Assembly (NCBI RefSeq): GCF_029937575.1 | Contig: NZ_JAPYPS010000025.1 | Span: 1 to 55,100 of the forward strand | Direction of reading: 5' to 3' | DNA: 55,100 nt | Source: Nocardioides sp. | GTDB taxonomy: Bacteria; Actinomycetota; Actinomycetes; Propionibacteriales; Nocardioidaceae | Part shown: piece after piece, positions 16,749 to 25,026 of the stretch | Layout of the letters: each line of letters begins with the position of its first letter | Numbering within the stretch: position 1 is the first letter of the stretch | Position numbers and translations under genes: made by a program | Notes under the pieces: generated by a model | The model's database searches: none | The model's input: the letters and a program-made list of their open reading frames with translations, nothing else | Told to the model about the DNA's origin: nothing

Positions 16749-18896
16749 TCAGCGGCAGGCCTTGCGAAGGTCGAGCCTCTTGACCTGGCCTCGGTCGACG
16801 AGGACCTTCTTCCTCGCCTTGACCGTGCCGTTCTTCTCGCAGGTCAGGGTGTAGCGCTCGATGCTGCCCTCGGTCGTCCTGGTCACCGACTCGAAGGCCT
16901 CGGTGGTGAGGGTGAAGTCGGGGGCCACCGAGGCGTAGTTGACCACGCGCAGGACGTAGGTGCCGCGGGCCGCGTCGGTGAGGGTGACCTGCTCCTTGGC
17001 GCCCGGCGCGTTGCCCGACGTACCGACCTGGACGACGCGGTCGCCGATCTGGCGGTAGACCTCCAGGTCGAGGTCGTCAGGGGTGGCCCAGTCGAGCTGG
17101 ACCTCGAGGATGTCGGCCTTCCTCGGGAGCACGAACTCGACGTCGGTCGAACCGGTCGGGGCCGGCAGCGGCTCGGTGTCGACCTGGCGCTTGAACGGCT
17201 TCGCCTTCGGCGTCTCGATGGTCTTCGCCGCCAGCACCGGCCGCGTCGAGGGGTTGACCACCCACGAGAAGCGACCCGACTTCGGCACCGTGATCGCGGT
17301 GTCGACGAAGTCCTCGAAGGAGGACTCCCAGGTCGGGCTGTCGAACTTCTTCGCCAGCCGCAGGGTCGCACCCTTCGGAGCCTTGCCCTTCAGCGTCCCG
17401 CTGTACGTCGGGTCGGCGGCGTGCTCGAGGGCCAGCAGGTAGGCGCCGCGGTTGCCCTTGCCGCGGTACTTCCCGGCGCCGACGTACTCGTCGACGACCT
17501 CCTCGTAGGGCGGGTGGAACTCGTTGGGCCCGATCTCGAAGGTGTAGCCGAAGCCGCCGGTGGCGTTGTAGCTGTAGTCCTCGGTGGTGCCCGTCGTGTC
17601 GTAGAGCTGCCAGCCGTGGATGTTGGCGAAGCCGTTCTGGGCCGCCATCCTCGCGCCGAGCTGCTTGAGGCCCTTCTCGTCGGGGGAGTCGCCCACCGGC
17701 AGCCCGTCGGAGCCGACGGTGGTCGGGTTGACCCCGTTGGGCCGCAGGATCAGGTTGCCGAAGGTGTGGTTGGAGATCAGCATGGTGACGTTGCGGGTGC
17801 GCACGAGGTCGCGGATGTTCTGGGTCTCCGGTTCGGAGAACGCCTCGGCGCCGCGGTACGTCGGCTCGACGGGGAGCTCGCTGGCCCCCGGGCCGCCCCA
17901 GAAGCCGCCGTAGTTGCGGTTGAGGTCCACACCGGCACCGAACCCGCCGGGTGTGGCCAGGAGCAGCTTGCAGGTGGCGTCGGGAGTGTCGACGCCGTCG
18001 ACGATGCGGCAGTTCTTGCGCATGTAGGCGCGCCCCGGCGTGGCCAGGATCGTGCCGGTGCCGCCGAGCGGGTCGTAGTCGTTGAGGTCGCGCAGGTCGA
18101 CGTACTCACCGTCGGTGCGCGAGAGGTTGAAGCCGTCCTCGTTGACGACCGGGACGACGATCACGCGGGCCTTCTTGAGCAGGCGCGTGATCCGCTTGTT
18201 CGTGCCGTAGCTGGTGGCCAGGTCGATGGCGAACTCCATCGCCAGCTCACCCGAGGGCCACTCGCGGGCGTGGTGCACGCCCATCAGGAAGAACGTGGGC
18301 TGACCGGTGTTGGGCTTGCGCACCCCCTTGCCGATCTCCACGCCGTAGACGTCGCGGCCGTCGAGCGTGGGCCGCGGCAGCTTGAAGCGCTTGACGACCT
18401 TCTTGTGCTTCTTGGCCAGCAGCCGCATGTCGCGGTTGTAGTCCTTCGACGTGCGGTACGACGTGCGACCCGACGGGAGCGGGGACCTGCCCACCCTCAG
18501 GCCGTACGCCGCGTCGAGGGCGCGCACCTGCAGGTCGCGGGCGATCAGGTCGGGGATCCGCACGTCGTAGTCGAGCTTGTTGTCGACGAGCGTCCGCAGG
18601 TCGGCGGCGGTGTGGATCACCACCTCGGCGTAGTCGCGGCCGGCGTGCTCGGTCAGGTCCAGACCGAGCGACTGCAGGCGCTCCTTCTCGCCGAGACCAC
18701 TGGTGTCGACCGTGACCAGGCGCGGGGCGAAGAAGTCGGCGAGGCCTGCGTCCACGGATGGGGGCGGCTCCTGTGCGCTGGACGACTGCGCGAGCGGTGC
18801 GATGCCTGCGGTGAGCGAGAGGGCGCAGGCTGCCGCGAGGAGGGCCGGTCGTCTGAACGGGTGCCTGAAGGCGGGGCGCGACTGGGGAGTGGGCAT
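16749..18896 (-). CDS. secreted M14 zinc carboxypeptidase with C-terminal beta domains
   Basis: This 715-residue secreted peptidase has a signal peptide (hydrophobic core LLAAACALSLTAGIAPL), a propeptide-like region, and an M14 catalytic domain. The zinc ligands are HHAREWPSGE (HxxE) and the His in ISNHTFGN. The catalytic Glu is in YTFEIGPNEFHPP, and the substrate-binding DLNRNYGGFWGG is present. Its C-terminal 170 residues resemble pre-peptidase or P-domain-like beta modules (DLDLEVYRQIGDRVVQVG). AGGAG lies 7 bases before the ATG, so this gene is leadered. A shorter paralogue is encoded at 20371-22149 on the same strand. M14 enzymes remove C-terminal residues from peptides. Confidence 0.92.
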   Translation of the reverse strand: MPTPQSRPAFRHPFRRPALLAAACALSLTAGIAPLAQSSSAQEPPPSVDAGLADFFAPRLVTVDTSGLGEKERLQSLGLDLTEHAGRDYAEVVIHTAADLRTLVDNKLDYDVRIPDLIARDLQVRALDAAYGLRVGRSPLPSGRTSYRTSKDYNRDMRLLAKKHKKVVKRFKLPRPTLDGRDVYGVEIGKGVRKPNTGQPTFFLMGVHHAREWPSGELAMEFAIDLATSYGTNKRITRLLKKARVIVVPVVNEDGFNLSRTDGEYVDLRDLNDYDPLGGTGTILATPGRAYMRKNCRIVDGVDTPDATCKLLLATPGGFGAGVDLNRNYGGFWGGPGASELPVEPTYRGAEAFSEPETQNIRDLVRTRNVTMLISNHTFGNLILRPNGVNPTTVGSDGLPVGDSPDEKGLKQLGARMAAQNGFANIHGWQLYDTTGTTEDYSYNATGGFGYTFEIGPNEFHPPYEEVVDEYVGAGKYRGKGNRGAYLLALEHAADPTYSGTLKGKAPKGATLRLAKKFDSPTWESSFEDFVDTAITVPKSGRFSWVVNPSTRPVLAAKTIETPKAKPFKRQVDTEPLPAPTGSTDVEFVLPRKADILEVQLDWATPDDLDLEVYRQIGDRVVQVGTSGNAPGAKEQVTLTDAARGTYVLRVVNYASVAPDFTLTTEAFESVTRTTEGSIERYTLTCEKNGTVKARKKVLVDRGQVKRLDLRKACR

Positions 18897-18954
18897 GGTC
18901 GGTCTCCTGGTGGGATCGGCCGAGAATGTCACCCGCTCAACGACGGGGGCTCGC

Positions 18955-19704
18955 TCAGGTCACGCCCGAGTCGTGCTGGTCGTGGTCCTGGTCGTGGTCC
19001 TGGTGCTGGTCCTGCTTGTGGGTCTTGGGGGACCGGCGACGTTCACGTCGTACGACGACCGTGCCGGCAGTCACACCCACCACCGAGATCGCGGCGCCCA
19101 CGACCAGGGCGGCCAGTGCCAGCCGTCCGTCGTCGGTGACCGCGGCGTCGCCCAGGGCCGTGTAGGCGAACGCGCGCGGCGCCGATCCGACGACGGTGCC
19201 CAGCGCGATCGCGGGTACGCCGATCCCGATGGCGCCGAAGACGTAGGAGAACGGCGAGTCGGGGATCCCCGGGATCCAGCGCTGCAGGACGACGACCAGG
19301 AACCCGCGGCGTCGAGCGAGCGAGATGAGCGCCGTGGCCCGCTCGCCTGCCAAGGCCTCGACCGGTCGCTTGCCGAGCCGGCGGCTGACCAGGGTCGAGA
19401 GCACCGCCGACAAGGTCGCACTGCACGTGGTGACGACGAAGCCGGTCCCGGTGCCGAACAGTGCGCCGCTGACCCCGGCGAGCAGCGGTCCGGGGACGAA
19501 GATCATCCCGAGGAGGGCGCCGGCCAGGACGTAGGCCACCGGCGCCGCCGGACCGAGCGGCTCGATGGCCGCGGCGATGCCGTCGCGGGAGAGCGGCAGG
19601 ACCAGCAGGGTGACGAGCCCGACGACTGTCAGGGCTGCCGAGAGTCCACCCAGGCGCAGCCAGGCCCGTCGTACGACGTCGGGCTCGTGCGCGGGGGCTG
19701 CCAC
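18955..19704 (-). CDS. VTT-domain (TVP38/TMEM64) membrane protein with His/Asp/Gln tail
   Basis: The 249-residue protein is a VTT-fold membrane protein related to DedA. It has an N-terminal helix, the GMIFVPGPLLAGVSGALFG re-entrant segment, and the RWIPGIPDSPFSYVFGA core. The C-terminus is unusual: about 20 residues of alternating His, Asp and Gln (HKQDQHQDHDQDHDQHD), encoded by a hexanucleotide repeat at about 18971-19015. Such a tail could bind divalent metal ions, but this is inference. The GTG at 19704 was chosen because CACGCT is 6 bases upstream. It lies between two M14 peptidase genes. The transported lipid or other substrate is unknown. Confidence 0.82.
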   Translation of the reverse strand: MAAPAHEPDVVRRAWLRLGGLSAALTVVGLVTLLVLPLSRDGIAAAIEPLGPAAPVAYVLAGALLGMIFVPGPLLAGVSGALFGTGTGFVVTTCSATLSAVLSTLVSRRLGKRPVEALAGERATALISLARRRGFLVVVLQRWIPGIPDSPFSYVFGAIGIGVPAIALGTVVGSAPRAFAYTALGDAAVTDDGRLALAALVVGAAISVVGVTAGTVVVRRERRRSPKTHKQDQHQDHDQDHDQHDSGVT

Positions 19705-19812
19705 GGGACCAGCGTGCCAGCCCCCTGGCGCTGCCTCACTGCTTGGTGGCCGTGCGGCCTCACCCGTGGGCGACCTCGTCGGGGCCCACGTCGGGTGCAC
19801 GCGTGTCACGCG

Positions 19813-20325
19813 TCACGCCTCGACGACGGAGTCGACCGGCCAGGGGTTGTCCCGGCGGCGGATGAGCGTGAGCAGGTGCAGCATCGTCAGCTCGGCGACG
19901 GCTCCGCGGGCGGGCAGGTCGGCGATCAGGTACGCCGCTCCCAGGACGCCGCGCGGCTCGATGGCGATGGTCAACGAGATCACCGACGTGTCGTCGGCGG
20001 CCGTGACGCCCGCCTCGAGGGTGACCCGACCCGGAGCCCGCACCTCGGCCTCGAGCAGCAGCCGGCGATGGCGGTGGTCGGCCTCCACGACGTGCCAGAA
20101 GCCGACCCGGTCGCCGGCGGCGAGGCGGGCACGACCCGGCGGTCGGTGGCGGCGGCCGGCCCCGCCCAGGAACCTGTCGATGGCTCCGCGCACCACGAAC
20201 GGCGCTGCGTCGACGTACCACTGGGGGCCGGACTCGCCCGACGCCACGAGGTCCCACGCCGCGGCCGGCGACCAGGCCACGACGGCGGACCGGCTGCTGG
20301 TGGTCAGGGTGCTGCTGCGGTCCAT
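19813..20325 (-). CDS. DUF2867 family protein (SRPBCC-like)
   Basis: This 170-residue soluble protein matches DUF2867, a helix-grip (SRPBCC-like) family often seen as the C-terminal part of NAD(P)H-binding epimerase-like proteins. Supporting segments are AIDRFLGGAGRR, GDRVGFWHVVEA, LLLEAEVRAPGR and the final ELTMLHLLTLIRRR. Here it stands alone without the dehydrogenase partner. The ATG has TAGCCT 6 bases upstream, predicting a leaderless mRNA. Its function is unknown. Confidence 0.72.
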   Translation of the reverse strand: MDRSSTLTTSSRSAVVAWSPAAAWDLVASGESGPQWYVDAAPFVVRGAIDRFLGGAGRRHRPPGRARLAAGDRVGFWHVVEADHRHRRLLLEAEVRAPGRVTLEAGVTAADDTSVISLTIAIEPRGVLGAAYLIADLPARGAVAELTMLHLLTLIRRRDNPWPVDSVVEA

Positions 20326-20370
20326 GCCCCGAGGCTACGTCGCCGGCGCGCGGGTGGGGAGGTCGCCGGG

Positions 20371-22149
20371 TCAGCGCAGGTCGAGCCGGACCCGCTCGCC
20401 GCGCTCGACGAGCACCTGCCGCTTGCCGAGACGCCGACCTCCCGCACGGACCTCGAGTCGGTAGCGCTCCCGGCCCTGGACGATCGGACGCGTCGACGGG
20501 TTGACGTGCCAGGCGAAGCGGCCGGAGCGCGGCACGCGCATCGAGATGCGGTACCGGGCCCTGCTGGTGCCGCCCCAGGTCGGGGTGTCGGCATTGCGGG
20601 TCAGGACGAGCCGGGCGCCGGCGGGGGCGCGTCCGGCGATCACGGAGTGGCTGCCGGCGTCGGCGGCATGCTTCAGGGCGAGGAGGTACGCTGCGCGGTT
20701 GCCCTTGCCGGCGTACCGCCCGGTCCCGACGTACTGGTCGACGACGTCCTCGAACGGCGGGTGGAACTCGGTCGGCCCGATCTCGAACGTGTAGCCGAAG
20801 GTGCCGGTGGCGCCGTAGGCCCAGTCCTCCGTGGTGCCCATCCCGTCGTAGAGGGCGTAGCTGCGTTGCGGGGTGTAGCCGTTCTGCCTCGCGAACCGCT
20901 TGCCCAGCTCGGCCAGGGCCTGGTCGTCTCGGGCGATGCCGACGCGGCGGCCGGTCTCGGACACGTTGTCGGGAGCCCCCGAGAAGGGCCAGAGCACGAG
21001 GTTGCCCGAGGTGTGGTTGGTGATCAGGGTCGTGACAGGGCGCCCGAGCACCAGGCTGCGCACGTTGCGGGTCTCGGGCTCGGAGAACGCCGACGCGCCG
21101 TGGTAGCGCGGGTCCACGATCCCTGCTGTGAACGCCTGGGCGTCGGGGAGAGCGGCTGCGGAGCCCGGTCCGCTCCACCACATCCCGTAGTTGCGGTTGA
21201 GGTCGACCCCGAGGCTGAAGCCCGCCGGGGTGGAGAGCTGGGCGGCGCAGGTGCCGTCCGGGGTGTCGACGCCGTCGACGAGGCGGCAGTTCTTGCGCAG
21301 GTAGGCGAAGCCCGGGGTCAGCTGCGTGGCGATCGGCAGGACCTGGTCGGAGGGGTCGAGCGGGTTGAGCACGTTCAGGTCGATCAGTCCGCCCGACGTG
21401 CGGGAGAGGTCGAAGCCGTCGACGTTGACCACCGGCACGATGACGACTCGGACCTTCCCGAGCAGCCGGGTGACCTGCTTGTCGGAGCCGAAGCCCCGGA
21501 CCAGGTCGTAGGCGAACTCCATCGTGTGCTCGCCTGAGGGCCACTCCCGCGCGTGGTGCAGTCCGACCATGAGCAGCGTGGGTTGCCCGCTGGCCGCCCG
21601 GCGGACGCGGTGGCCGATCTCCAGGCCGTGGACGGCGTGGCCGTCGAGGGTGACGTGCGGCAGCGTGATCCGCTTGACCAGGCCGCGGTGCCGGCGCGCG
21701 AGCGTCCGCATCTCCGACTCGTAGTCGCTCAGCGTGCGGTAGGTGTCGCGGCCGCTCGGCAGGGGTGAGCGCTTCGTGCGGGCGGCGTAGGCGGCGTTCG
21801 CGAGGTTGTTGCGGGCCTCGCGGAGGAAGAGGTCGGCGATGTCGACGCGGGTGGTCAGGCCGCTGGCGGCCAGGGCGTCGCGCTGTGCCTCGGTGTGCAG
21901 GACGACGGTGGCGACGTCGCGGTCGGCGTGCTCGGTGCCGTCGAGCCCCAGGCCCGCGAGCACCGCGCGGGCCGCGCTGCTCGGCGTACGGACCGTGACG
22001 AGCTGGGGGGAGAACAGCGCGCCGGCGCCTGGGGTGCCCGGGTCGGAGGGGCTCGCGGGGTCGGGGGTCTCCGCCGCGGCCGTGGTGAGCGGCAGCACGA
22101 GCGCAGCGCACGCGGCGGCCGTGAGCAGGGCGAGGCGGCGGGATCTCAT
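20371..22149 (-). CDS. secreted M14 zinc carboxypeptidase (short paralogue)
   Basis: The 592-residue protein is a clear paralogue of the one at 16749-18896. It shares the signal peptide, the propeptide (FSPQLVTVRT against FAPRLVTVDT), and the linker RSPLPSGRDTYRT. The catalytic motifs HHAREWPSGE, ITNHTSGN and YTFEIGPTEFHPP are all intact, so it should be active. It lacks the extra C-terminal beta module of its partner and ends soon after a jelly-roll-like segment (RFAWHVNPSTRPI). The two differ throughout at DNA level, so the duplication is old. Divergent from fba. Confidence 0.92.
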   Translation of the reverse strand: MRSRRLALLTAAACAALVLPLTTAAAETPDPASPSDPGTPGAGALFSPQLVTVRTPSSAARAVLAGLGLDGTEHADRDVATVVLHTEAQRDALAASGLTTRVDIADLFLREARNNLANAAYAARTKRSPLPSGRDTYRTLSDYESEMRTLARRHRGLVKRITLPHVTLDGHAVHGLEIGHRVRRAASGQPTLLMVGLHHAREWPSGEHTMEFAYDLVRGFGSDKQVTRLLGKVRVVIVPVVNVDGFDLSRTSGGLIDLNVLNPLDPSDQVLPIATQLTPGFAYLRKNCRLVDGVDTPDGTCAAQLSTPAGFSLGVDLNRNYGMWWSGPGSAAALPDAQAFTAGIVDPRYHGASAFSEPETRNVRSLVLGRPVTTLITNHTSGNLVLWPFSGAPDNVSETGRRVGIARDDQALAELGKRFARQNGYTPQRSYALYDGMGTTEDWAYGATGTFGYTFEIGPTEFHPPFEDVVDQYVGTGRYAGKGNRAAYLLALKHAADAGSHSVIAGRAPAGARLVLTRNADTPTWGGTSRARYRISMRVPRSGRFAWHVNPSTRPIVQGRERYRLEVRAGGRRLGKRQVLVERGERVRLDLR

Positions 22150-22201
22150 GACGGGGCAACGACCGGGGCCGGGCCGTGGTCACGGCCGGGCCGTGTGACA
22201 T

Positions 22202-22246
22202 TGGCACACCCGCCGGGCCGGCGTCGAGATGTCCTAAGGTGTGCCA
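22202..22246. promoter_or_regulatory. fba promoter with nested inverted repeats
   Basis: TAAGGT at 22235-22240 is a good -10 element and predicts transcription from about 22247. TGGCACACC (22202-22210) and GGTGTGCCA (22238-22246) are a perfect 9-bp inverted repeat 27 bases apart; the right arm overlaps the -10. Between them, CGCCGG-G-CCGGCG is a second palindrome. A further repeat, GGCCGTG-GT-CACGGCC, lies at 22172-22187. This suggests a repressor or looping site, regulator unknown. Confidence 0.45.
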
Positions 22247-22279
22247 CCGAGACCGCCGCCGCTTTCGAGGAGCCAGCTG

Positions 22280-23308
22280 ATGCCCATCGCCACCCCCGAG
22301 AAGTACGCCGAGATGCTGGACGCGGCGAAGGCCGGAGCCTTCGCGTTCCCGGCCATCAACGTGTCGTCGTCGCAGACGCTGAACGCGGCGCTCAAGGGCT
22401 TCGCCGACGCCGGCTCCGACGGCATCATCCAGGTCTCGACCGGGGGTGCGGAGTACCTCTCCGGACCGTCGGTGAAGAACATGGTGACCGGCTCGCTGGC
22501 CTTCGCCGCCTACGCCGCCGAGGTCGCCAAGCACTACGACGTCCAGATCGCGCTGCACACCGACCACTGCCCCAAGGACAAGCTCGACGGGTTCGTGCGC
22601 CCCTTGCTCGACATCTCCGCCGAGCGCGTGGCCCGTGGCGAGGCGCCGCTGTTCCAGTCGCACATGTGGGACGGCTCGGCCGTGCCGCTGGAGGAGAACC
22701 TCGAGATCGCCGTCGAGCTGCTGGCCAAGGCCAAGGCGGCGCACATCATCCTCGAGGTCGAGATCGGCGTCGTCGGCGGCGAGGAGGACGGCGTCGAGGG
22801 TGGCGGCGGCGAGCAGCTCTACTCGACGCCCGAGGACGCCCTGGCCACCGTCGAGGCACTCGGCACCGGCGAGAACGGCCGCTACCTGGCGGCGCTGACC
22901 TTCGGCAACGTGCACGGCGTCTACAAGCCGGGCAACGTCAAGCTGCGCCCCGAGATCCTCAAGGCCGCCCAGGAGGCCGTCGTCGACCAGCTCGGCCTCG
23001 CCGCCGGCTCGAAGCCCTTCGACCTGGTCTTCCACGGCGGCTCCGGCTCCTCGCCCGAGGAGATCGGTGCGGCCGTCGACTACGGCGTCATCAAGATGAA
23101 CGTCGACACCGACACCCAGTACGCCTTCACCCGCCCGGTCGCCGGCCACATGCTGGCCAACTACGACGGGGTGCTGAAGATCGACGGCGAGGTCGGCAAC
23201 AAGAAGATGTACGACCCCCGCGCCTGGGGCAAGGCGGCCGAGGCCGGGATGTCGGCGCGCGTCGTCGAGGCCTGCGAGAACCTCCGCTCGGCCGGCAAGA
23301 AGGTCTGA
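22280..23308 (+). CDS. fba: class II fructose-bisphosphate aldolase
   Basis: This 342-residue glycolytic enzyme reversibly splits fructose 1,6-bisphosphate into dihydroxyacetone phosphate and glyceraldehyde 3-phosphate, using zinc. Class II signatures are ALHTDHCPKDK (catalytic Asp and zinc His), EVEIGVVGGEEDG, FGNVHGVYKPG, FHGGSGS and KMNVDTDTQYAF. The ATG was chosen because GAGGAG lies 7 bases upstream and the conserved N-terminus begins there. DUF3151 follows directly, a pairing common in actinobacteria. The upstream inverted repeats suggest carbon-dependent control. Confidence 0.96.
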   Translation: MPIATPEKYAEMLDAAKAGAFAFPAINVSSSQTLNAALKGFADAGSDGIIQVSTGGAEYLSGPSVKNMVTGSLAFAAYAAEVAKHYDVQIALHTDHCPKDKLDGFVRPLLDISAERVARGEAPLFQSHMWDGSAVPLEENLEIAVELLAKAKAAHIILEVEIGVVGGEEDGVEGGGGEQLYSTPEDALATVEALGTGENGRYLAALTFGNVHGVYKPGNVKLRPEILKAAQEAVVDQLGLAAGSKPFDLVFHGGSGSSPEEIGAAVDYGVIKMNVDTDTQYAFTRPVAGHMLANYDGVLKIDGEVGNKKMYDPRAWGKAAEAGMSARVVEACENLRSAGKKV

Positions 23309-23313
23309 TCGCT

Positions 23314-23361
23314 CGGCGGACCATCCGCCGCTGTGGCCGCCCCGCGCGCGGAGTCCGCGCG
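23314..23361 (+). terminator. two consecutive terminator hairpins after fba
   Basis: CGGCGGA-CCA-TCCGCCG (23314-23330) has a 7-bp stem beginning 6 bases after the fba stop. CGCGCGGA-G-TCCGCGCG (23345-23361) has an 8-bp stem. Together they should separate fba from the DUF3151 gene, which has its own -10. Confidence 0.6.
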
Positions 23362-23381
23362 GCTCGGGTCATGATGGGCGC

Positions 23382-23798
23382 ATGAGTTCCTTCGGCGACC
23401 TGATGGCGGGCCCCCCGCCCACCCACCTTCCCCACGACCCGGCCTCGGACGCGCTGTCCTCCGGCACGAGCCCGGTCGACGCCGTACGCGAGTTCCCGGC
23501 GTCGCCGATCGCCTGGGCAGCGCTGGCCTCCGAGGCCGCCGCCGCTCAGAGCGACCCGGTCATCGTCTACGCCTACTCCCGCGTCGGCTACCACCGCTCC
23601 CTCGACATGCTGCGCCGCAACGGCTGGAAGGGACACGGTCCGGTCCCGTGGGAGCACGAGGGCAACCGCGGCTTCCTGGTCTGCCTCTCGCTCCTGGCCA
23701 AGGCGGCGCGCTCGATCGGGGAGGACGACGAGTGGGAGCGGTGCTCGGAGTTCCTGCGCGACTCCAGCCCGACGGCGTACGACCAGCTGATGGGCTGA
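23382..23798 (+). CDS. DUF3151 family protein
   Basis: The 138-residue soluble protein is DUF3151, an actinobacterial family that usually neighbours fructose-bisphosphate aldolase. Conserved segments include EFPASPIAWAALA, VYAYSRVGYHRSLDMLRRNGW and NRGFLVCLSLLAKAA. The helical content and the Tyr/Arg-rich core suggest a small all-alpha fold. CATGAT stands 6 bases upstream of the ATG, so it seems to be transcribed separately from fba. Its biochemical role has not been described to my knowledge. Confidence 0.88.
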   Translation: MSSFGDLMAGPPPTHLPHDPASDALSSGTSPVDAVREFPASPIAWAALASEAAAAQSDPVIVYAYSRVGYHRSLDMLRRNGWKGHGPVPWEHEGNRGFLVCLSLLAKAARSIGEDDEWERCSEFLRDSSPTAYDQLMG

Positions 23799-23811
23799 GG
23801 CGCCGGGGCGG

Positions 23812-23883
23812 ATGTTACTGACCGCTGTGCCTACTACCTGACTGTTGTAAGCGCTGGGCAGTAGCCACAGCGGTCAGTAACAT
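23812..23883. repeat. left 72-bp palindromic repeat
   Basis: Arms 23812-23829 and 23866-23883 are perfect 18-bp inverted repeats (starting ATGTTACTGACCGCTGTG). They extend to about 27 bp with two mismatches. Its base composition is much more AT-rich than the surroundings. It lies 13 bases after the DUF3151 stop and 91 bases before the next start, so it could act as terminator, operator or both. Confidence 0.9.
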
Positions 23884-23974
23884 GCAGCGGCTCGTCCGGC
23901 GTGGCGTACGGGCTTGTCCACAGGCAGCCGCGTGGGCTGTTTGCCGGGTCCGTGTTCGCGGCACGGTGCCACTC

Positions 23975-25012
23975 ATGTACGCACGTCTCGCCCAGGTACT
24001 GGCCTCCCAGGGAGGTCTCGTGACACGGACTCAAGCGCTGGACCGGGGGCTGCCTCCCTCACGCATCAAGCAGCTGCTGGACACCGGGGCGCTGGTCTGG
24101 ATGCTGCGCGGTGTGTATGCCGATGGCGAGCTGCACGCTGCCCTCGACGACTTCCGGGGGCTGCCGCTCCTACGAGTCCGTGCGACGTTGCTCGCCAAGC
24201 ATCACAGCTGGGTGTTGAGCCACGACTCGGCGGCTCTGGAACTGGGGATGCCGCTGATCGACCCGCGGGTGAGTCTGGTGCACCTGACCCGACCGGGCTT
24301 CGGTGCGGCCTGGACGAGGGCGGGGGTCGCCCATCACTACGGTCGCTTCGCACCGGGTCAGCTGCAGACCTCCGAGGCGGGCTATCGCCACCTCTCGATC
24401 GCGCGTACGGCGGTCGACATCGCTCGCGAGCACGGAGAGCTCGCTGGGCTCGTCGCCTGCGACTGGGCGCTGCGGCAGGGAGTCCCCCGCAGCGCCCTGA
24501 TCGAGGCCTACCTGCCGATGAGCCATTGGCCGGGTGTGATCGACGTACGGGCGGCGGTCGAGCGTGCTGACCCTCGCGCCGAGTCGGCGGCGGAGACCCT
24601 GGGGCGCGACCTCGTCGAGGAGCTCGGGGTGGGCGAGGTCGACGTACAGTTCCCGCTGCTCCTCGAGGGCAGGCCGGTCTGGTGCGACCTCAGGATCGGC
24701 AACCACGTCTTCGAGGTGCAGGGGAAGATCAAGTACACGCCAAGCAGCTCGGGCGGCGTCGCCGAGAGACCGATCACCGAGGTCGTGTGGGAGGAGAAGA
24801 AGCGCTCCCGCTTGATCCGGGTCGAGGGTCTGGGTGTGTCGGAGATCCTCTACCAAGACTTCTGGGGCGATCGACGGGCGGCCGCGCTGAGGCGACTCCG
24901 CGCCGAGCACGACGTGAGCTGCGATCGCTTCGGTGCCGACCTCCACCCACGTCTCGCCATCCAGGCCGCCGAGCTGAGGGCCAGGTTCGGCAAGCGTGAC
25001 CGGGCCGGCTGA
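23975..25012 (+). CDS. AbiEi-like winged-helix protein with nuclease-like C-terminal domain
   Basis: The 345-residue protein has two parts. Residues 1-60 match the AbiEi-type antitoxin winged helix (AQVLASQGGLVTRTQALDRG, then QLLDTGALVWMLRGVYADG). Residues about 195-320 resemble a DUF559/Vsr-like PD-(D/E)xK nuclease fold: ESAAETLGR helix, Asp238, the strand FEVQGKIKY with Glu247, and the helix WEEKKRSRL. The usual ExK reads E-V-Q, with Lys251 and Lys253 close by, so catalysis is uncertain. No toxin gene (AbiEii) follows. The ATG at 23975 has CACGGT 7 bases upstream; an earlier in-frame ATG at 23882 lies inside the palindrome and is less likely. AbiEi proteins bind inverted repeats, so the flanking palindromes may be its sites. 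Confidence 0.72.
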   Translation: MYARLAQVLASQGGLVTRTQALDRGLPPSRIKQLLDTGALVWMLRGVYADGELHAALDDFRGLPLLRVRATLLAKHHSWVLSHDSAALELGMPLIDPRVSLVHLTRPGFGAAWTRAGVAHHYGRFAPGQLQTSEAGYRHLSIARTAVDIAREHGELAGLVACDWALRQGVPRSALIEAYLPMSHWPGVIDVRAAVERADPRAESAAETLGRDLVEELGVGEVDVQFPLLLEGRPVWCDLRIGNHVFEVQGKIKYTPSSSGGVAERPITEVVWEEKKRSRLIRVEGLGVSEILYQDFWGDRRAAALRRLRAEHDVSCDRFGADLHPRLAIQAAELRARFGKRDRAG

Positions 25013-25026
25013 TCGGCGTCGCTCGG

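Noticed and set aside
15891..23149. Thousand-residue open frames on both strands across the phosphoesterase, M14 and fba genes
   Set aside because: Low-complexity Arg/Gly/Pro translations that are shadows of genes in the other frames.
23812..23883. Left palindrome as a CRISPR repeat or tRNA-like structure
   Set aside because: There are only two copies 1.2 kb apart with a gene between, no spacers, and no cloverleaf features.
23882..23974. Upstream extension of the AbiEi-like gene to the ATG at 23882
   Set aside because: The extra 31 residues are Arg/Val/Ala-rich with no family match, the ATG lies inside the palindrome, and the downstream ATG at 23975 has a well-spaced -10.
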